From positions 2,480,001 to 2,544,000 of the forward strand of contig JAALGY010000052.1 in the NCBI GenBank assembly GCA_032358165.1: a stretch of DNA of 64,000 bases, written 5' to 3'. Below are positions 46,272 through 58,553 of this stretch, in pieces. This stretch comes from Diplosphaera chodatii (Eukaryota; Chlorophyta; Trebouxiophyceae; Prasiolales; Stichococcaceae). Position numbers and translations under genes: made by a program. A model generated the notes under the pieces. That model ran no database searches. It had not been told where the DNA came from and worked only from the letters and a program-made list of their open reading frames with translations. Every line of letters begins with the position of its first letter. Positions within the stretch are counted from its first letter, which is position 1.

Positions 46272-49210
46272 TCATCTGCCAGCGGCATATGCAGGCATGG
46301 CAGCAGACCCCAGAAGCTGCCACAGGGTGTCTCTGCTCGGCACCACTGTCCCAGCATGCCGCCCCATACCAGTCTCTTGCACATGTGCACCAGCAGAAGC
46401 TACACGTTGCGAGGACTCTGACTCCAGGGTGTCACAAGCCGGTACCTGGGCGTCCATGGACGAAAGCAGCGAGGCCAGGCGCGCGCTGAGCTCCGCGACC
46501 GCCGGCCGCGCAGCACGTGCGGCCCCCTGCACGGGCGCACACGCAAAAGCGCCGCCGCCGCCGCCGGCCGCCGGCCTGGCCGCAACCGGCGCCGGCGGCT
46601 GCTGCGGCGGCGACGTGGGGCGGTCCACCGGCAGCGCTGCGGGCACGCGGCTGTCCCCGCGGCTTGCCGCGCCGGAGCCGGCGCTGCCTACGGGGGGACC
46701 CCTCGAGGCTTCGGCCCGCGCGCCTGCCGGCGGCGGCGTCGGCTGCTGGTACGGCGGCGGCGTCAGCATCTGGTGTGCAGCGCGCAGCACGCCGCCGCCG
46801 GCCGTGCCTGCGGCTGCGTTGTCACCGCTGCTGCCCGGAGTGGCGCTGCCGACATCGTGAGCCGCTGCCCTTGGAGCAGCGGCCGCAGGTGACGGTAGGT
46901 ACGGCCCTGCGAACCAGAGGTCGAACCTCTGTTGCTGACGTGTACCCAGCCCGTGGTCTGACCTCTGAAGTGGGTTGGCCACACCCGATCGAGCTGCGGT
47001 GCTGACTTTGTGTGCGGAAGTAGTTCTCAGGTATACTCAAGGACGACTGACATCATACATCATAGTCGATTTCAGGGGTTTGGGAACCCACCCGCCGACA
47101 TGTTGAAGCGTGCAAGCCAGCCGGCCACCGGCAGCGGCGGCGCCTCCGCCGCAGGGTGCTGCTCCACCGCTGCAGCTGCCGCTTCAGCCGGCGCAGCACC
47201 TGCAACATCGGCACATGCAGCATTGCCGCCTTAGAGCAGAGCACCATGCACCATATGACGCCAGAGTGGCAGGACTTAACTGCAGATGAACATCGCTGAC
47301 GCACGCCGATCATGATGCATGCTGGTGGCTGCCCATGTTTCAACTGCTGCAATGCTGCAACTCCACAACCTGCACCAATTCCCGACAGCAGGGTGTTTTA
47401 TGCCACCTGCTGTGCCGCCGCGCGCAGCCTGTGGCGTCCAACTAATGTGTGACCTCGCGGCGATGGAGCCATAAAGCCTGCTGCCGCTGCCGGAGCTCCC
47501 GCTGGTGCTGCAGGGGGTGGCGGCCTCGGCGGCACCACTCGCAGCGCTGGTGGGACTGTCAACGCTGGCGGCCTGGGACTGCGCGGCGCGGGCGCGCCGC
47601 TTTGCCAAGCCCCGCCAGCGAGCCGGCAGCAATCTGGGCGTCGCTTGCTGCTGCCTGCTGCCGCCCGGCGCCGCTTCCTGCTGCCCGCCGCCGCCTTCGC
47701 AGCCGGCGGCGCACGCTCCTGCGACGCTGCCGGGCGAGCAGCCGGCTCGCTGGGCCGCCGCAGGAAGCATTGGTAGCGGCGGCGGCGGCGGCGGGTATCG
47801 TGCATCTCCTGCACAGGTCTGGCTGCCGGACGCCCGGGACAGCGGCTGTCGGCTTGCGCCGTGGGGCTGCAGCAAGCCGCACTGCACCGCGGCGTCGTGC
47901 GAGCCGCTGCGCCGGGCTCCGCCGGCCGCTGCGGCCGCCTGGTTGCGGCGCGCCATCGCCGCATAGCCGTACTGGCCGGTGCCGCGCGGCGAGTGCCGCT
48001 CCGCCGGGTGCGCTGGACCCTGTGCAGGGCTCCGCCGCTGCGCGGCCCACTCCGGGGTGGTCAAAATGACGCTGCCGTGGCGCGGGCGCGGTGCGGCCTG
48101 CGGCCGCTGCCGTCGCTGCTGCTGCCGGTCGTGCCACGCACGCTGCTCGCCGCCGTCGGCGCTGCTGATGCTGTGCTGCTGCACACCGGCAGCGGGCGGG
48201 GCCGGCAGCTGCAGCAGCGGGTGCTGCGGGGTGGGCACCGGCGTGGGCTGCTGCCGGGGCCCGCAGCCCTCGCTGTCGGCTGTGGTCAGCCGCCACCCAG
48301 CGGGTCCCGTGTCTGTCTCCCGCTGGTGGTGGGTCGCCAGCCGCGCAGGCTGCCGGCCAGTCCCGCCGCTGCCGGCGGCATGCGGTGAGCTGCGGGGTGT
48401 GTGAACATGCACGCCTGCATCGGCGGTGACGCCGCGCGAGCTGTGCAGATCTGCTGCAACGCGGGCAAGGGGCCGTTGGTCCGCTGTGCTGCAGGCTGAG
48501 GCGTCCTGCTCCGCTGTGCTGTGAGCTGAGGTGTAAGCCGAGAGCGGCGTCGCGGGCAGCTGCCACACCTGCGCAAGATGATGTCCAGGCTTGATGGCCA
48601 GCTGAAACAAAGCCTGTGTATTCCATATCATCGAGTTGGTCCAGCGGAGAAGCGCACCTTCAAGACGTCCCCGCAACATCACACACGACCAGCTGAGAAA
48701 TACAAGCTCGTGTACCGACCTGCCATCATAAGCAGACGCGGTCCGCGCAATCACCTGTTCTGATTCGGCGCCGTCCGACCGAACGTCCCAGCCGCCCTGC
48801 GGCGGTGGAGACACCGGCTGCATGCTCGACCGCCGCCGCCGCGGCAGCAGCCCCGGCGGCGTGGCCCGGGGCTGGGGCGCCCATTCTCCATGCCGCGATG
48901 GAGACCGCCCTGCGCAGGCTGCCGCAGGTGCCGCCGCCGCGCAGTGCAGGCTAGATGTGGCCTGCCGCGTTTCGCGTTGGATGCCTGTCGAGTCCTGGCC
49001 TGCGTCATGCTGTGTATACCCCATATGCAGCCCGGGGCTCCGGTTGAGCTGGCCATGGGGCAGGTGCGCCATGTGCTGACTGCCGCCGCCATCGCTGCCG
49101 CTCGCATTGCGCAAGCCGTGACGTCCCGGTTCCCAGGCGCTTTCGGGCTGCTGCGCGACCGCCGGCGTGCTGGCGTGCTGCTGCAGCGGCGTTGGCAAGA
49201 AATTCGCCAT
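46272..49210 (-). CDS. Large intrinsically disordered protein (function unknown)
   Basis: Start ATG at 49210 (MANFLPTPLQQHASTPAVAQ). The frame stays open for 644 codons to 47276 and is rich in Ala, Gln, Pro, Ser, Gly and Arg. It has basic patches (RRRRSSMQPVSPPPQGG), polyproline ([12 protein letters not shown]) and Gln/Ala tracts, but no globular domain. A segment of 62 codons (about 48575-48763) looks like an intron whose length is a multiple of three, leaving the frame open. Similar low-complexity coding follows at 47100-47230 (EQHPAAEAPPLPVAGWLARF) and 46272-46982 (RFDLWFAGPYLPSPAAAAPR, ending near VAELSARLASLLSSMDAQVP). These are probably the last exons of the same gene, but the splice chain is not proven. 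The bias and length on this strand, against shorter shadow frames on the other, support the orientation. Confidence 0.48.
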
Positions 49211-49393
49211 GGCTGCGGCACCGCTAACTGGGTGGGCAACGTCGGCGCCGCTTCAGCGCTGTCGTGTACCTGCAGCTGAGGCCACTAGACAAATTCAGGC
49301 GTTTCAATCTTAAATCACAGCAATTTAGAGTGTCCGCACCCTCAGCACCTGCGTGACAAGATTATAGGCAAATGCGCCTCACCAGGTGAGAGT

Positions 49394-50095
49394 TTAGTGC
49401 GAAGCAAGGATTGCCCGTTGCCTCGCTTTTGCAGCATCATTGAATGATCCCCTCTTTGGCAGCACCAGCCTGACATGTTCGTCCATCTCAGCCACAAGGA
49501 GTGTTGTTGCCCGGTCAGCCTCGGCATCCCCGGTGTCCAGACCAATATCCAGGAAACCGGGAGCCATACGCTGCACTTTGCCAAAACGTATCATTCAATA
49601 TCAATGAAGCATTGTCGTTCTCGAAAACGGAAGTCAAGTTGTACGCGGGTACGCACGCAAATCAGGTGCACATGCTTCAACTTTCGAAGAGCAAATTACG
49701 GCGGCAACGTCGGCGGGGTCCACAGCTCTGGTGTGGTCTGGCCTCTGAGGCTCTCGATCTCATCTGATGCTCGCAGCTGCAGGTGAGTCGTAACGGTTGC
49801 AATGCACATCGCTCTGAAACCACATATCAACGCTGCTTATTCCACACGTCATCTGTCACATCACAGGGGCTGCTATCACGTCTTTGTCCAGCAGACCGAC
49901 ATCGCAAGTGCAAAGGCGCACAGCACAGTATTGCAGTTTGACAGTCTGTCGCTGTTTGACACTCGACATTCCTTTCGAAACAAAGGCATATGCTGGTTTG
50001 GTCGCATCTGATGGTTCTGTCCCAACCGTCATCTGAGTTTGATGTATTGCACGGCGCCCTCCGCCATAGGCTGCCCAAAATGTTGTGCTGTCCAT
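49394..50095 (-). CDS. Possible small multi-exon gene, unknown
   Basis: A first exon may start at 50095 (MDSTTFWAAYGGGRRAIHQT) and reads LKLQYC-like sequence to a GTGATG donor. A second exon after a CACCTGCAG acceptor reads LRASDEIESLRGQTTPELWT. A last exon reads MAPGFLDIGLDTGDAEADRA and closes at 49394 with NDAAKARQRAILASH. Each piece has protein-like composition, but the phase between the second and last exons does not close, so a microexon or a wrong boundary is likely. No family recognised. Confidence 0.33.
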
Positions 50096-50266
50096 TCATC
50101 TGCTACCTTCCACCCTCCCTCAAGTGGTGCTCCGGTATGTGCCTGCAGAAAATAAAACCTGTGAGGGGTGCTGCAGATCTGGAACATGCACATTGAAGAG
50201 TAGAGGCTTCAGAGTTTGCACGATGCTGCAGTGAGATTTGAACCCTGCTGGGATGGTTGCACATGG

Positions 50267-53200
50267 TCAACCAACTGGCTTTGCACCTGTGTAAGTGGAG
50301 TGATCATCGTGCAGCCGTACAGCGCCGGCATGCGTGACGCCGTTCCGTGTGGGTCCACCGCCGCTCGCGACCAGCGACCGCACCTGCAGCACACGGAGGC
50401 AGGGCAGTCAACACACCATCACCAGCAGATGCACAAGTTCAGTGACATGTCGTCAGGTCTGCCTGCAAATCGGTGGTCCTGTTGGTGCAGGTCCGCCCCC
50501 TAAGCGTGATGAGGCATGACCGGGATGCTAGGCCCTTTTTGGCAGCACGTCAGCGCAACCCTCGGCCAGGAGCAGCTGCGCCTTCCACCCCAATAGTGCT
50601 TGAGGTGGCACAGCATCCGAGAAGAGCGCAGCAGCACACCTCCTCGACGCTGACGCTGCGGTCCTCGGCCATGAGCGGCAGCGATGCCATGAACTCCCGG
50701 AAGCCGATTCTCCGCGCACCCTGCGTCACCGACATGGCCGCAGGACTTTAGGACGCCCGACGCTGGCATCCAAAAGCTGTCGGCAGGCGTCTGTTTGTCT
50801 GCAAGCACGCCATGCAGCGGGACACAATGCGGCAGGCAGGAAGGGGGTGCGCTGGGCTGCCAGCACTACACAGTACACCGCGTGCAGACCAAAAGCCCAT
50901 GCACCTTGGCCTTGACAGAGGAGAAGATGATGTCCACCGCGACAGAGTTCAACCGCCCACCCTGCAGCAAGCAGGAGCGGCAGCGGTTTCAGTCTGCTGC
51001 TGGCACCTTCAGTGGGCCGTGGTGTGCCAAGCTGCAATGCACACACATCTGGTCACCACACAAAACTGTGCTGGAAAGGGTGACGTCTGGCACACCTGCA
51101 CGCCAGTCTCGCGGCACAGCTTTGCGAAGCGCGCCCCGTCCATCTCGACAGCCTGCACAGCAACCAGCAGCAAGCTCAGCAGCTGTCATGTTGTGCTGAT
51201 GCATGCGACGTGCGTGCAGCCGATACGGCCCTTATCCTGACCTCGAGATGCTGACTGCCAACGCACAATAACGCTCGACAGCCGGCTTGCTGCTGGGAAG
51301 GCTGAAGCTCACCTTTCCTGGCGGGCTGCTGACTGCGGTGGCGCCGGCGCCAAACGTCGCAAACGCCCGGAAAACTGACAGCAGCTCCTCGTCGTCCACG
51401 TCGTCCGCGACGGCGTCCGCGCTGTGGATGACCTGCAGGCAGGCGCCGGACTGTCTCGTTGAGGCAGGCGCCGGATTGTCTCGTTGCATTTGGGAGATGG
51501 AGAACTCATCTCCAGCTGCATACCAGACTACCGCCAGCAATAACTCTTGCAAGCATGACTTGATGTTTTCAGAAGCCGTCTGCCAAACAAGTAGCGGGAT
51601 GCCAAGAAAGTGCAGCTTCTACACGCAACAAATGAGTGAGCAGGTCGGTGCAGCCACGGCGCAGGTTGTAAGCCTTGAAGTGCACTGACCCGTCCCCTGT
51701 TGCGGTGTGCTGGCGGCGGCGTGCGCGGCAGCGGGCTGAGCGAGCTGCGCTCCCCCGCCGCGCCGCTGGTCTTCACGCCCCTCACGTCGGCTGCCGAGCG
51801 GTCCACAAACTGCGCCAGGCCCTTTGGCGCATCCAAGGTGACCTGCCCGCCCCGCGCGGAAACTCCGGTGTAGGTGTTCTGCGCGGTGCGAGTCGCATCA
51901 GAGCAGAACGTCACGGCACAGAACAGAACTGCAGTGTGCCTGGAGCTTGGCGCCATGTGAGCAGCGCAGACAGCAGCTGTGACAGCGGCACGTTCGCGGG
52001 GACAAAAGTGCGGGGCTGCACCTTGTCATCGAACCACTTGACGTACTCGGCTCTGGTGCCGCTTGTTGCAGGGCCGCCTGACTGCAACACCCTCTTCACC
52101 ACCGCCTCTAGCGGCACCTGGGGATATCCAAAAGGGACCGTTCAGTGCTCAGGACTCCATATGGCAGGCCTTGTGCTGTGCTGTCATAAGCTATATGCAG
52201 CGCCTCTGACGACTCAGTCAGAATTGCAGGAGCAGCAGCTGCTGCATGCACACCTGCTTCGTCTCTGCGATGGCTGCCAGGGCGGTGACGAACTGCTCGA
52301 AGCTGATTCGCCGCGCGCCCTTGTGCTTCACCTGCGCAAAAGGACCACGCCTGTGAGCTGCTGCTCATGCCATGCGCTGTCATGAACCTGCGGCTGCGCT
52401 TTGTCTGCTCTTGGGCAACCTGCAGTCAACAGATGAGAAGCTGACCGCCGTTGCCCAGGCAGAGCCTGTTGCAAGCAGCAGTGTGAACTGCTGCTGTGCT
52501 GACGCGCCTTGGCAAAGATGATGTCGCAGTCGATGGCGGTGAAGCGCTTGGACAGCAGCTTGCTCTCCTTGCACAGCTTGAAGAACTTGGCGCCGTCCAT
52601 GTCGGCGGCCGCCGCGCGCGTGCCGAACGCCGCAAACTCGCCAAACATGCGCCTCAGGTCCTCTGCGCAACGGCAGCAGCGACGCCTGTCAGCGGCACCA
52701 CGGATCCCGGGATGCGCGCCCCAATGACTGATGTTGCAGACCCCAGAGTCGCCATCGAACATGGCTCTATACCAGCATCCCGTGGGCTTTGCAGCAACTT
52801 GCAAGCAGACAGCTTGCTCCTCCTGCTCTGCGCTGCTCCAGCAGCGCACATGTGCCGGCCCAGTGATCGGGTGCAGCAGGCTCAACTGGATGATTCATTT
52901 TAAACGCTAAGAGTGGAAGTCCGACGCTCACTCTCGACTTCCACGCCCAGCGCCGCCCGCAGCTGCGAGCGCGCCTTGTTCCCCGACACCGCCGGCAGAT
53001 ACGCTGCAAACTCGTCGAACGTCACGCGGCCGTCCCGATCCGCGTCCGCCGCCGCAAAGTGCTGGCCCAGCAGCGCGTCCTGCTCCGCCAGCGTCTTGCC
53101 GTCCTGCACGGGCAGTGGGTCAGCTGTCACCGGCGCAGCCGCCCGGTTGACGCTTTAGAATGCTCCGCTGGCAGCCCAGACACAGGACATGCAGCTTCAC

Positions 53201-56200
53201 GGCTCCACACACGCAGTCCGCTTGCCAGGGTTGCATCACTGTCTATTCATTCCCTCAGCAAGACTCAACATCAGCATGTCGCACCATGATGCCCAGATCC
53301 TCGAGGCAGGTCTGCAGCTCCTCCACCTCCAGCGCGCCCGACCGGTTGCGGTCGTAGCTGTTGAACACCGTGCGCGCCTCCCGCGCCCGCACCTCCGCCT
53401 GCCGCCAGTTACACACTGTCACGAAGTGTCGTTCCGATCTAGCAAACCAGGCCCGCCAACAAAGGTGTGCAAATCAGCATGCCGCCACACTGAGGCCATG
53501 GGAGCAAGCGTCGGCTTGTGAGCTTGCCGCAACTTGCCCCGATCCCTTGCTGGTCCTGTGCATTGAGATTCTGCATATGTGAGCACTGATGTGATCGCCT
53601 CAGTTGCCTGACTGACGCGACAGAGCAGGAGCTGCCGCATGCAGCTCGGCCCCACCTCGTTCGACGCGTCGTGGTTGGCGCCAAAGGTGCCGGCGGACAG
53701 GCCGCCGTCGCCGGCGGCCAACGTCGCCAGGTCACCGCCCGCCGCGACGGCATCCAGCTCCTTCCGCAGCGCCTGGCGCAATCACCCAGTCCACACGTCA
53801 TCCGCTGGGCCGACCAGGCACTCGTGTGGCCGTCGGTGCCCTGCCCCAAAGCCATGCCACCGCCAGCAGCAGGGTTGCCATTCACGCTCTCGGCTGATGA
53901 CTGCCAGGGCATGTGAAGGCTTCCTGGCAAAGCCGGTCCCACCATGGTGGGGTCTGCATGATCATGCTGCTTCCAGCAGGCTGAACAATGCTTCCAGGCT
54001 GCCGGGCTGTGAGCACGGGGAAGGCTCGGCTGTGCACTGCTGTGCCCGGTTGCTCGCCGCACTTCACCAGGCTTCGTGTGTCACTCTGCATTTTCCAGGC
54101 GTGCCCTGACAGAGCAAAACCCGCACCGGCTTGTCGACCGACAGGAGCGCGATGGTCTCGGACTGGGCCGCCTGGCTGCCCGCCACGTAGCGCAGGCCGG
54201 CCTCCAGGCTGCCGTGGCCGTACTGCTTGAGCAGGCGGCGCAGGGGCCGGGAGGCGTCCTTGTAGTCCCCGCCCCCCAGCGGCCGCCCGTTCCCCAGCAG
54301 GTGTATCCGCTGCTCCTGCAGGTGAGGCGCACAGAGAAGGGTGTGAGACGGTCTGTGTTATGCTGCCCATGCACACAACATGTGCACGCAGGTCTGAGCG
54401 GCGGCCTCTGCCAAGCATGTCCGCTGCCGTGGCCAGAGCTGTTGAAGTCAGTTCACTTCACCAACGTGTGCAGATGCCTGCCGCTTGCTCAGGACCACCT
54501 CACCCATGAACGGTAGGGTCACAGCCGCACACCCACACAATCAGACCGATGTGCTCGTGCATCCATCAATCACAAATGTGGCCGCACCTGCAGGATGCTG
54601 AGGATGGTGTCGTGCACGTGCTTGAACTCCTCGAACGTCTTCTCGTTGAGCGCCATGCGCGGCAGCCACCCGGGCCGCCCGCACCCGTCCGCGATGTCGC
54701 ACCCGCGCTTCAGCAGCTCCGCCAGCTGGTCCAGCGCGTGCGTGTCCACGAACGCCAGCTTCTTGCCTGCACGGTGGGCGCTGGAGGCGTCAGCAGGGAG
54801 CGGAAAGCAGGAAGCACAGTTCCGCCAGCTGGTCCAGCTTGTGCGGGTCAACAAACGCCAGCTTCCCGCCTGCACACGCTTAGGGTGAGCGCGTCAGCAG
54901 GAGGTGGACAGCGTGACTCTGCCATCTGCGGACGTTCGGCGACGCCGCTTGCGTGCCTGTGAGGCGCGGTGGCATGGCGCGGCAGCGTCCAAGATCTGTG
55001 CAGTGAGCAGGGGATGCAGCTGCACTGGCACATCTTCTGCGGTTGGAGAATGCCATCGTACCGACTGACTGCTTTAGGTTGGATGTAGGATCAAGAATGT
55101 AGGTTTTACTCACGAAGTTCGAGTTGTGAGGGTCACCTTGAAAGTCGAAGGCGCGCATGATGTCGGCTCCGAACGCGGCCAGCGCGGCGCAGTTGGCGCG
55201 GTTGCCGCTGGCGGCGCCCACGAGGTCGCGCAGCTCCCACAGCGCGCCCACTATGTGGCCCACCACCGGGACCCGCTGCGCGGCCTGCAGTGCATGAGTC
55301 CCGGGTCCAGCAGCGCGTGTCGGGTGTTTTCGTTACAGTCAAAATGGCGGAATTCTGCCTTGGTGTGCACACTGGCTGAACAGTCTGACGTCTGCGGACA
55401 GCATTGCCGACAGCAATGCATGGTTGCCTCCGACGCATGCATGTACTGCATCCAGGGTCCAGGGTCCTAGGGTCGCAGGCTGGTGGGTGTACCTCCAGCA
55501 GGCCGGCGCCGGTGATGCCCAGCTTGTTGAGGTACAGGAACAGGTCGGAGGCGCCGGCGTGGCTGCCCGCCAGCGCGCTGAGCTGCTCCGCTGTGTGGTG
55601 CGCCGCGTCGCCGACGCTGCCCTGCAGCAGCTCATCGGCGCTGGGTGAGCATGGCGATGGTTGAGAGCGGAGGCTGGGCTCAGGCTTCTGCGGAGTCTGC
55701 GCTGTTGGGGGCACAGCCGCTCTCTGTCAGCTGATGCATCATCCAGCACTCTCTGGGCACCATCCGGCAATGCTATGAGCTGTCCGTGTTGGCAGTCTCC
55801 TCCGGCACTGTCAGTGACAGCACCTGTGCGAAGGAGCCGCTGCGGGCGGTGGCCGCGATGCCGCTGCCGTTCATGCCGCTCCCATTCATGCCGCTGCCCT
55901 GCGACTGCAGCCGCGACATGTCGCCCGCCGACGCCGCCGCGCTCTCCGGCGAGCCGACAGCCCTGCAGCACGGGCAGCCGGGTGCTCAGAATGCAGGCTG
56001 CTGTGTGACGCCGGCTGCTCCTTGAGGGGGGAAGTGAGCACAGCGAAGCGCCCCGTGTTCGGCCACTGCAGCCGCGAGCTTCGCACCACGCCCGGCGGCA
56101 GTGGCACCGGTGGTGTTGTGCACAGCGTCGGGTGTCGCAGCATCATGTTGGTGTCACCTTTCATGGAAACAGACAGCTGCAGGGCCAGGGCGCACCCGTC

Positions 56201-57081
56201 GCTGAGCACCGGCGAGGCGGGGCTGACGCCGCTGTGGCCGTTCATGCCATTGAGGCCGTGGTAGCCGTTGAAGGAGGGCGCCGACTCGGAGGCGGCCGCC
56301 GAGGGGACCGGCGGCGTGCGCGGCGGCACCACGCCCGCCTGCCGCAGGCCACGGCTCAGTGTTCAGGGCTGAGCAGGGCTTGGTGTTGACAGCTTTGCGT
56401 TGCGCTTGTTGTCAGGGTGCGGGGCGGTTGGGGGGTGCGCAGCAAGGGGGGCATGGGGCCATCCGCAGCCTGCGGGCGGTGGTGGCGGGCGCTGGGGCGC
56501 CGTGGCCTGCGGAGGCGGGGCTGCAGAGGCGGGTTCCACAGCGCCCCTTCCCGCTGCTGAACGTGGATGCTGACCAAGGCAACTGCCAGAGCCTTCATCT
56601 GGCCCCGCGCACTTGGGCGACTTGGTGTAAAGCCTAGACCCTTCAAAAAGGCCGCACCGCACGCAGCCGCAGGTCGTCGATGGCGTCCGACAGCAGATCC
56701 GCGTCCAGCTTCGTATCAACCAGCTGGTAGAGGTCCGCCTGCGTCAGCGCCAGCAGGCGGCGGCCCTGCAGCGCAGTGAGACGACTCGCATCTGCGCTTC
56801 CACCAGCCTTGCCCCTCTGCCTGTTGCGACACCGGCCACCGTCCGAGCTGCCGGGGTTGTTGTCGCAAAGCGGGCATGCAGGACGCTCCTGTGATCGTGC
56901 CCCTGGAAGCTCTAACTCTGCTGCCGAGACGCACCGCGATTGGCCGAAAGGGCTCTGCGTAGCGCTCGAAGCCCGTGTGCGCCAGCCACTGCTGCACGTC
57001 CTCCCGAGTCCAGTCCTCCGGGTTGGCCTTGGGCATGGGCTTGCGCTTGCCATTCTTCTTGCTGGCCCCAAAGATGCCCAT
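50267..57081 (-). CDS. Multidomain protein: SAM, helical bundle, EF-hand pair and two p25-alpha (TPPP) units
   Basis: Exon 1 (57081-56935) MGIFGASKKNGKRKPMPKAN then EDWTREDVQQWLAHTGFERY, and exon 2 (56765-56658) GRRLLALTQADLYQLVDTKL, form a SAM domain (about residues 22-83). A disordered Gly/Ser/Pro/Asn region follows (GSGMNGSGMNGSG). Then come helical exons GHIVGALWELRDLVGAASGN with RANCAALAAFGADIMRAFDF (55140-55285), LDQLAELLKRGCDIADGCGR with FEEFKHVHDTILSILQ (54596-54766), and RPLRRLLKQYGHGSLEAGLR (about 54118-54317). These resemble the MLKL-N-terminal/MCA four-helix bundle. An EF-hand pair follows: NSYDRNRSGALEVEEL and AADADRDGRVTFDEFAAYL. Two p25-alpha units end the protein. Unit 1 has EDLRRMFGEFAAFG, DMDGAKFFKLCKESKLLSKR, DCDIIFAK|VKHKGARRISFE. 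Unit 2 has ELLSVFRAFATFGAG, VEMDGARFAKLCRETGVQ, AVDIIFSSVKAK, GARRIGFREFMASLPL and the end VRLHDDHSTYTGAKPVG. One gene is assumed because exons run on without a break; two adjacent genes are possible. Confidence 0.78.
54716..54875 (-). repeat. Partial exon duplication inside the SAM/p25-alpha gene
   Basis: The 57 bases at 54819-54875 closely repeat the 5' part of the exon around 54716-54772 (both read as K/GKLAFVD.H.LDQLAEL), offset 103 bp. The extra copy lies in the preceding intron and also has an upstream CAG acceptor. Confidence 0.9.
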
Positions 57082-58553
57082 GGCGCCAGCAGATGCGCCT
57101 CGGCCTGCAAATGAACATGCAAGAAGTGTGTTGCAGAGTGACATCCTGTGAGAAGACAGACCGTTTGATGGGAGTACGAGACATACTAGGATAGAGTGTA
57201 CTACGGACCCCCCGCCCTGCAGGCAAACCAGCGCACGGCGGCGGCGCCAACCGACGCATGTGCAGATGCACTGTCTGAAATGACTGCCACTGAAAGCGCC
57301 AGCTTACTTCTGAGAAACTGATCCCCATGCCAGCTGGATTGCATGCATGTCACGAGATGCACGGCAGAAGGCCTTCTGCACACCAAGCTGTGGTGCTGGT
57401 TTGAACCATGCTGCCGAGGTATGCATGCAACCCCGTGATCGACCACTCCCCGCAGCATCCACGGTACATACGATATGATGCTGCGCTTCAGCAGGGGTGT
57501 GCAAGGCTGATCTACACACTTATGTGCAGGGGACTGAGCTCCAGTGTCAGTTGTTGCAAAGGCTGCTGTCAGGCACATGTGCGCTGCGTTCCAGCTCGCG
57601 GCTCTCTGACGGGCTGTATCAGCCTCTATCCAGCCTGCTGAAGCAGCTTGACATCGAAGCATGCATTCTCTGCCGCCCGAACACGTCATGACGGGCCGCT
57701 TGGGAGCTCACCTGCAGGCCTGCCTCGCGCCCCCGCTAGCCTGCCTCAATGGTGACAGCACCCTCCTGTGATGTGGAAGTCTCTCAGAACGTTCGTGTGC
57801 TGAGAGCTGACGGATAGTGCGCGGCAGGGGCACCCGCGGCCCGCGGATCTGGCTTGCCTCGAACAGACCATGATCACGCGAATGCAAAGGCAGAGTGAGG
57901 CAATCGGGGCTGCCGGTCCTCAGCCTCAAAAGGCACACCCTATCGTCCACCAAGCACGTGGCCAGCAAAATGGTCACATCCAGCGCTGCATCGCTGGCGC
58001 CACATCTTTCCCCCGCAGAGTGCAGGCAGTCGACTCTGGATCCTGCAGCAGCCGGCTGGTAGTCGCCTGTCGATCGGCACGTCATCGAGCAAGGCTTGAG
58101 AGCCCGGTCAGACTGCCTTTCGACACCTCACAGCTCTGCAGCTAGCCTGATTGCTCGCCACTATGGCCAGCGGGTCGCTGGACCTGCTGCATGAACGGCA
58201 AACCTTTCTCAGAGGCTCTGATGCGTGCTTTCGGGCCGTGAGACCGCCACAGCTGAGACAGCGGGCTGTGCAGCAAGCAGATGCCAGACGAGGCCTTCGC
58301 CAGCTGCGAACCTCAAACACCGATCCTGGCGGTTGCACCATCAGGTAGATCTTGAATAACTAGACTAGCTGGTCACATGTCCCTATCAACTTCCTGCATA
58401 TTGGTCTGCTGCAGCTTAGGATCGCTGCTGACTCGGAGGCATAGTCTTCGAGCTGAGATGCGGATAGCTGGTAACTGCCGCTGCACACCTTCCTCACGAA
58501 TGCGTACGTTGCCACTGAAGTCAGTATGTACATCTGCCGGCTTCAACCTGCAG
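57082..58553. other. Divergent region between the SAM/p25-alpha and LETM1-like genes
   Basis: About 1.5 kb. It must contain the promoter of the leftward gene and the 5' end of the LETM1-like gene. A plus frame beginning at ATG 58163 (MASGSLDLLHERQTFLRGSD) could be a first exon of the latter but cannot be joined with certainty. Nothing else is supported. Confidence 0.4.

Noticed and set aside
46036..46860. 274-codon plus-strand open frame
   Set aside because: It overlaps the minus-strand disordered-protein exons and has a shadow-like Cys/Arg/Pro composition with no domain.
46910..46945. Perfect inverted repeat CAGAGGT-CGA-ACCTCTG that looks like a T-arm
   Set aside because: The loop is too short for a T-loop and no other tRNA arms are present. 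It lies in a low-complexity coding exon.
47449..48388. Several long plus-strand and alternative minus-strand frames within the disordered-protein gene
   Set aside because: They are shadow frames of a GC-rich low-complexity region. The 644-codon frame is the longest and has an ATG start.
50210..50300. tRNA-like signals (AGTTGGTTGA and GGTTCAAATC on the minus strand)
   Set aside because: The spacing between the D-loop-like and T-loop-like parts is too short (about 24 nt), the T-stem does not pair, and the left part is coding sequence of the last p25-alpha exon.
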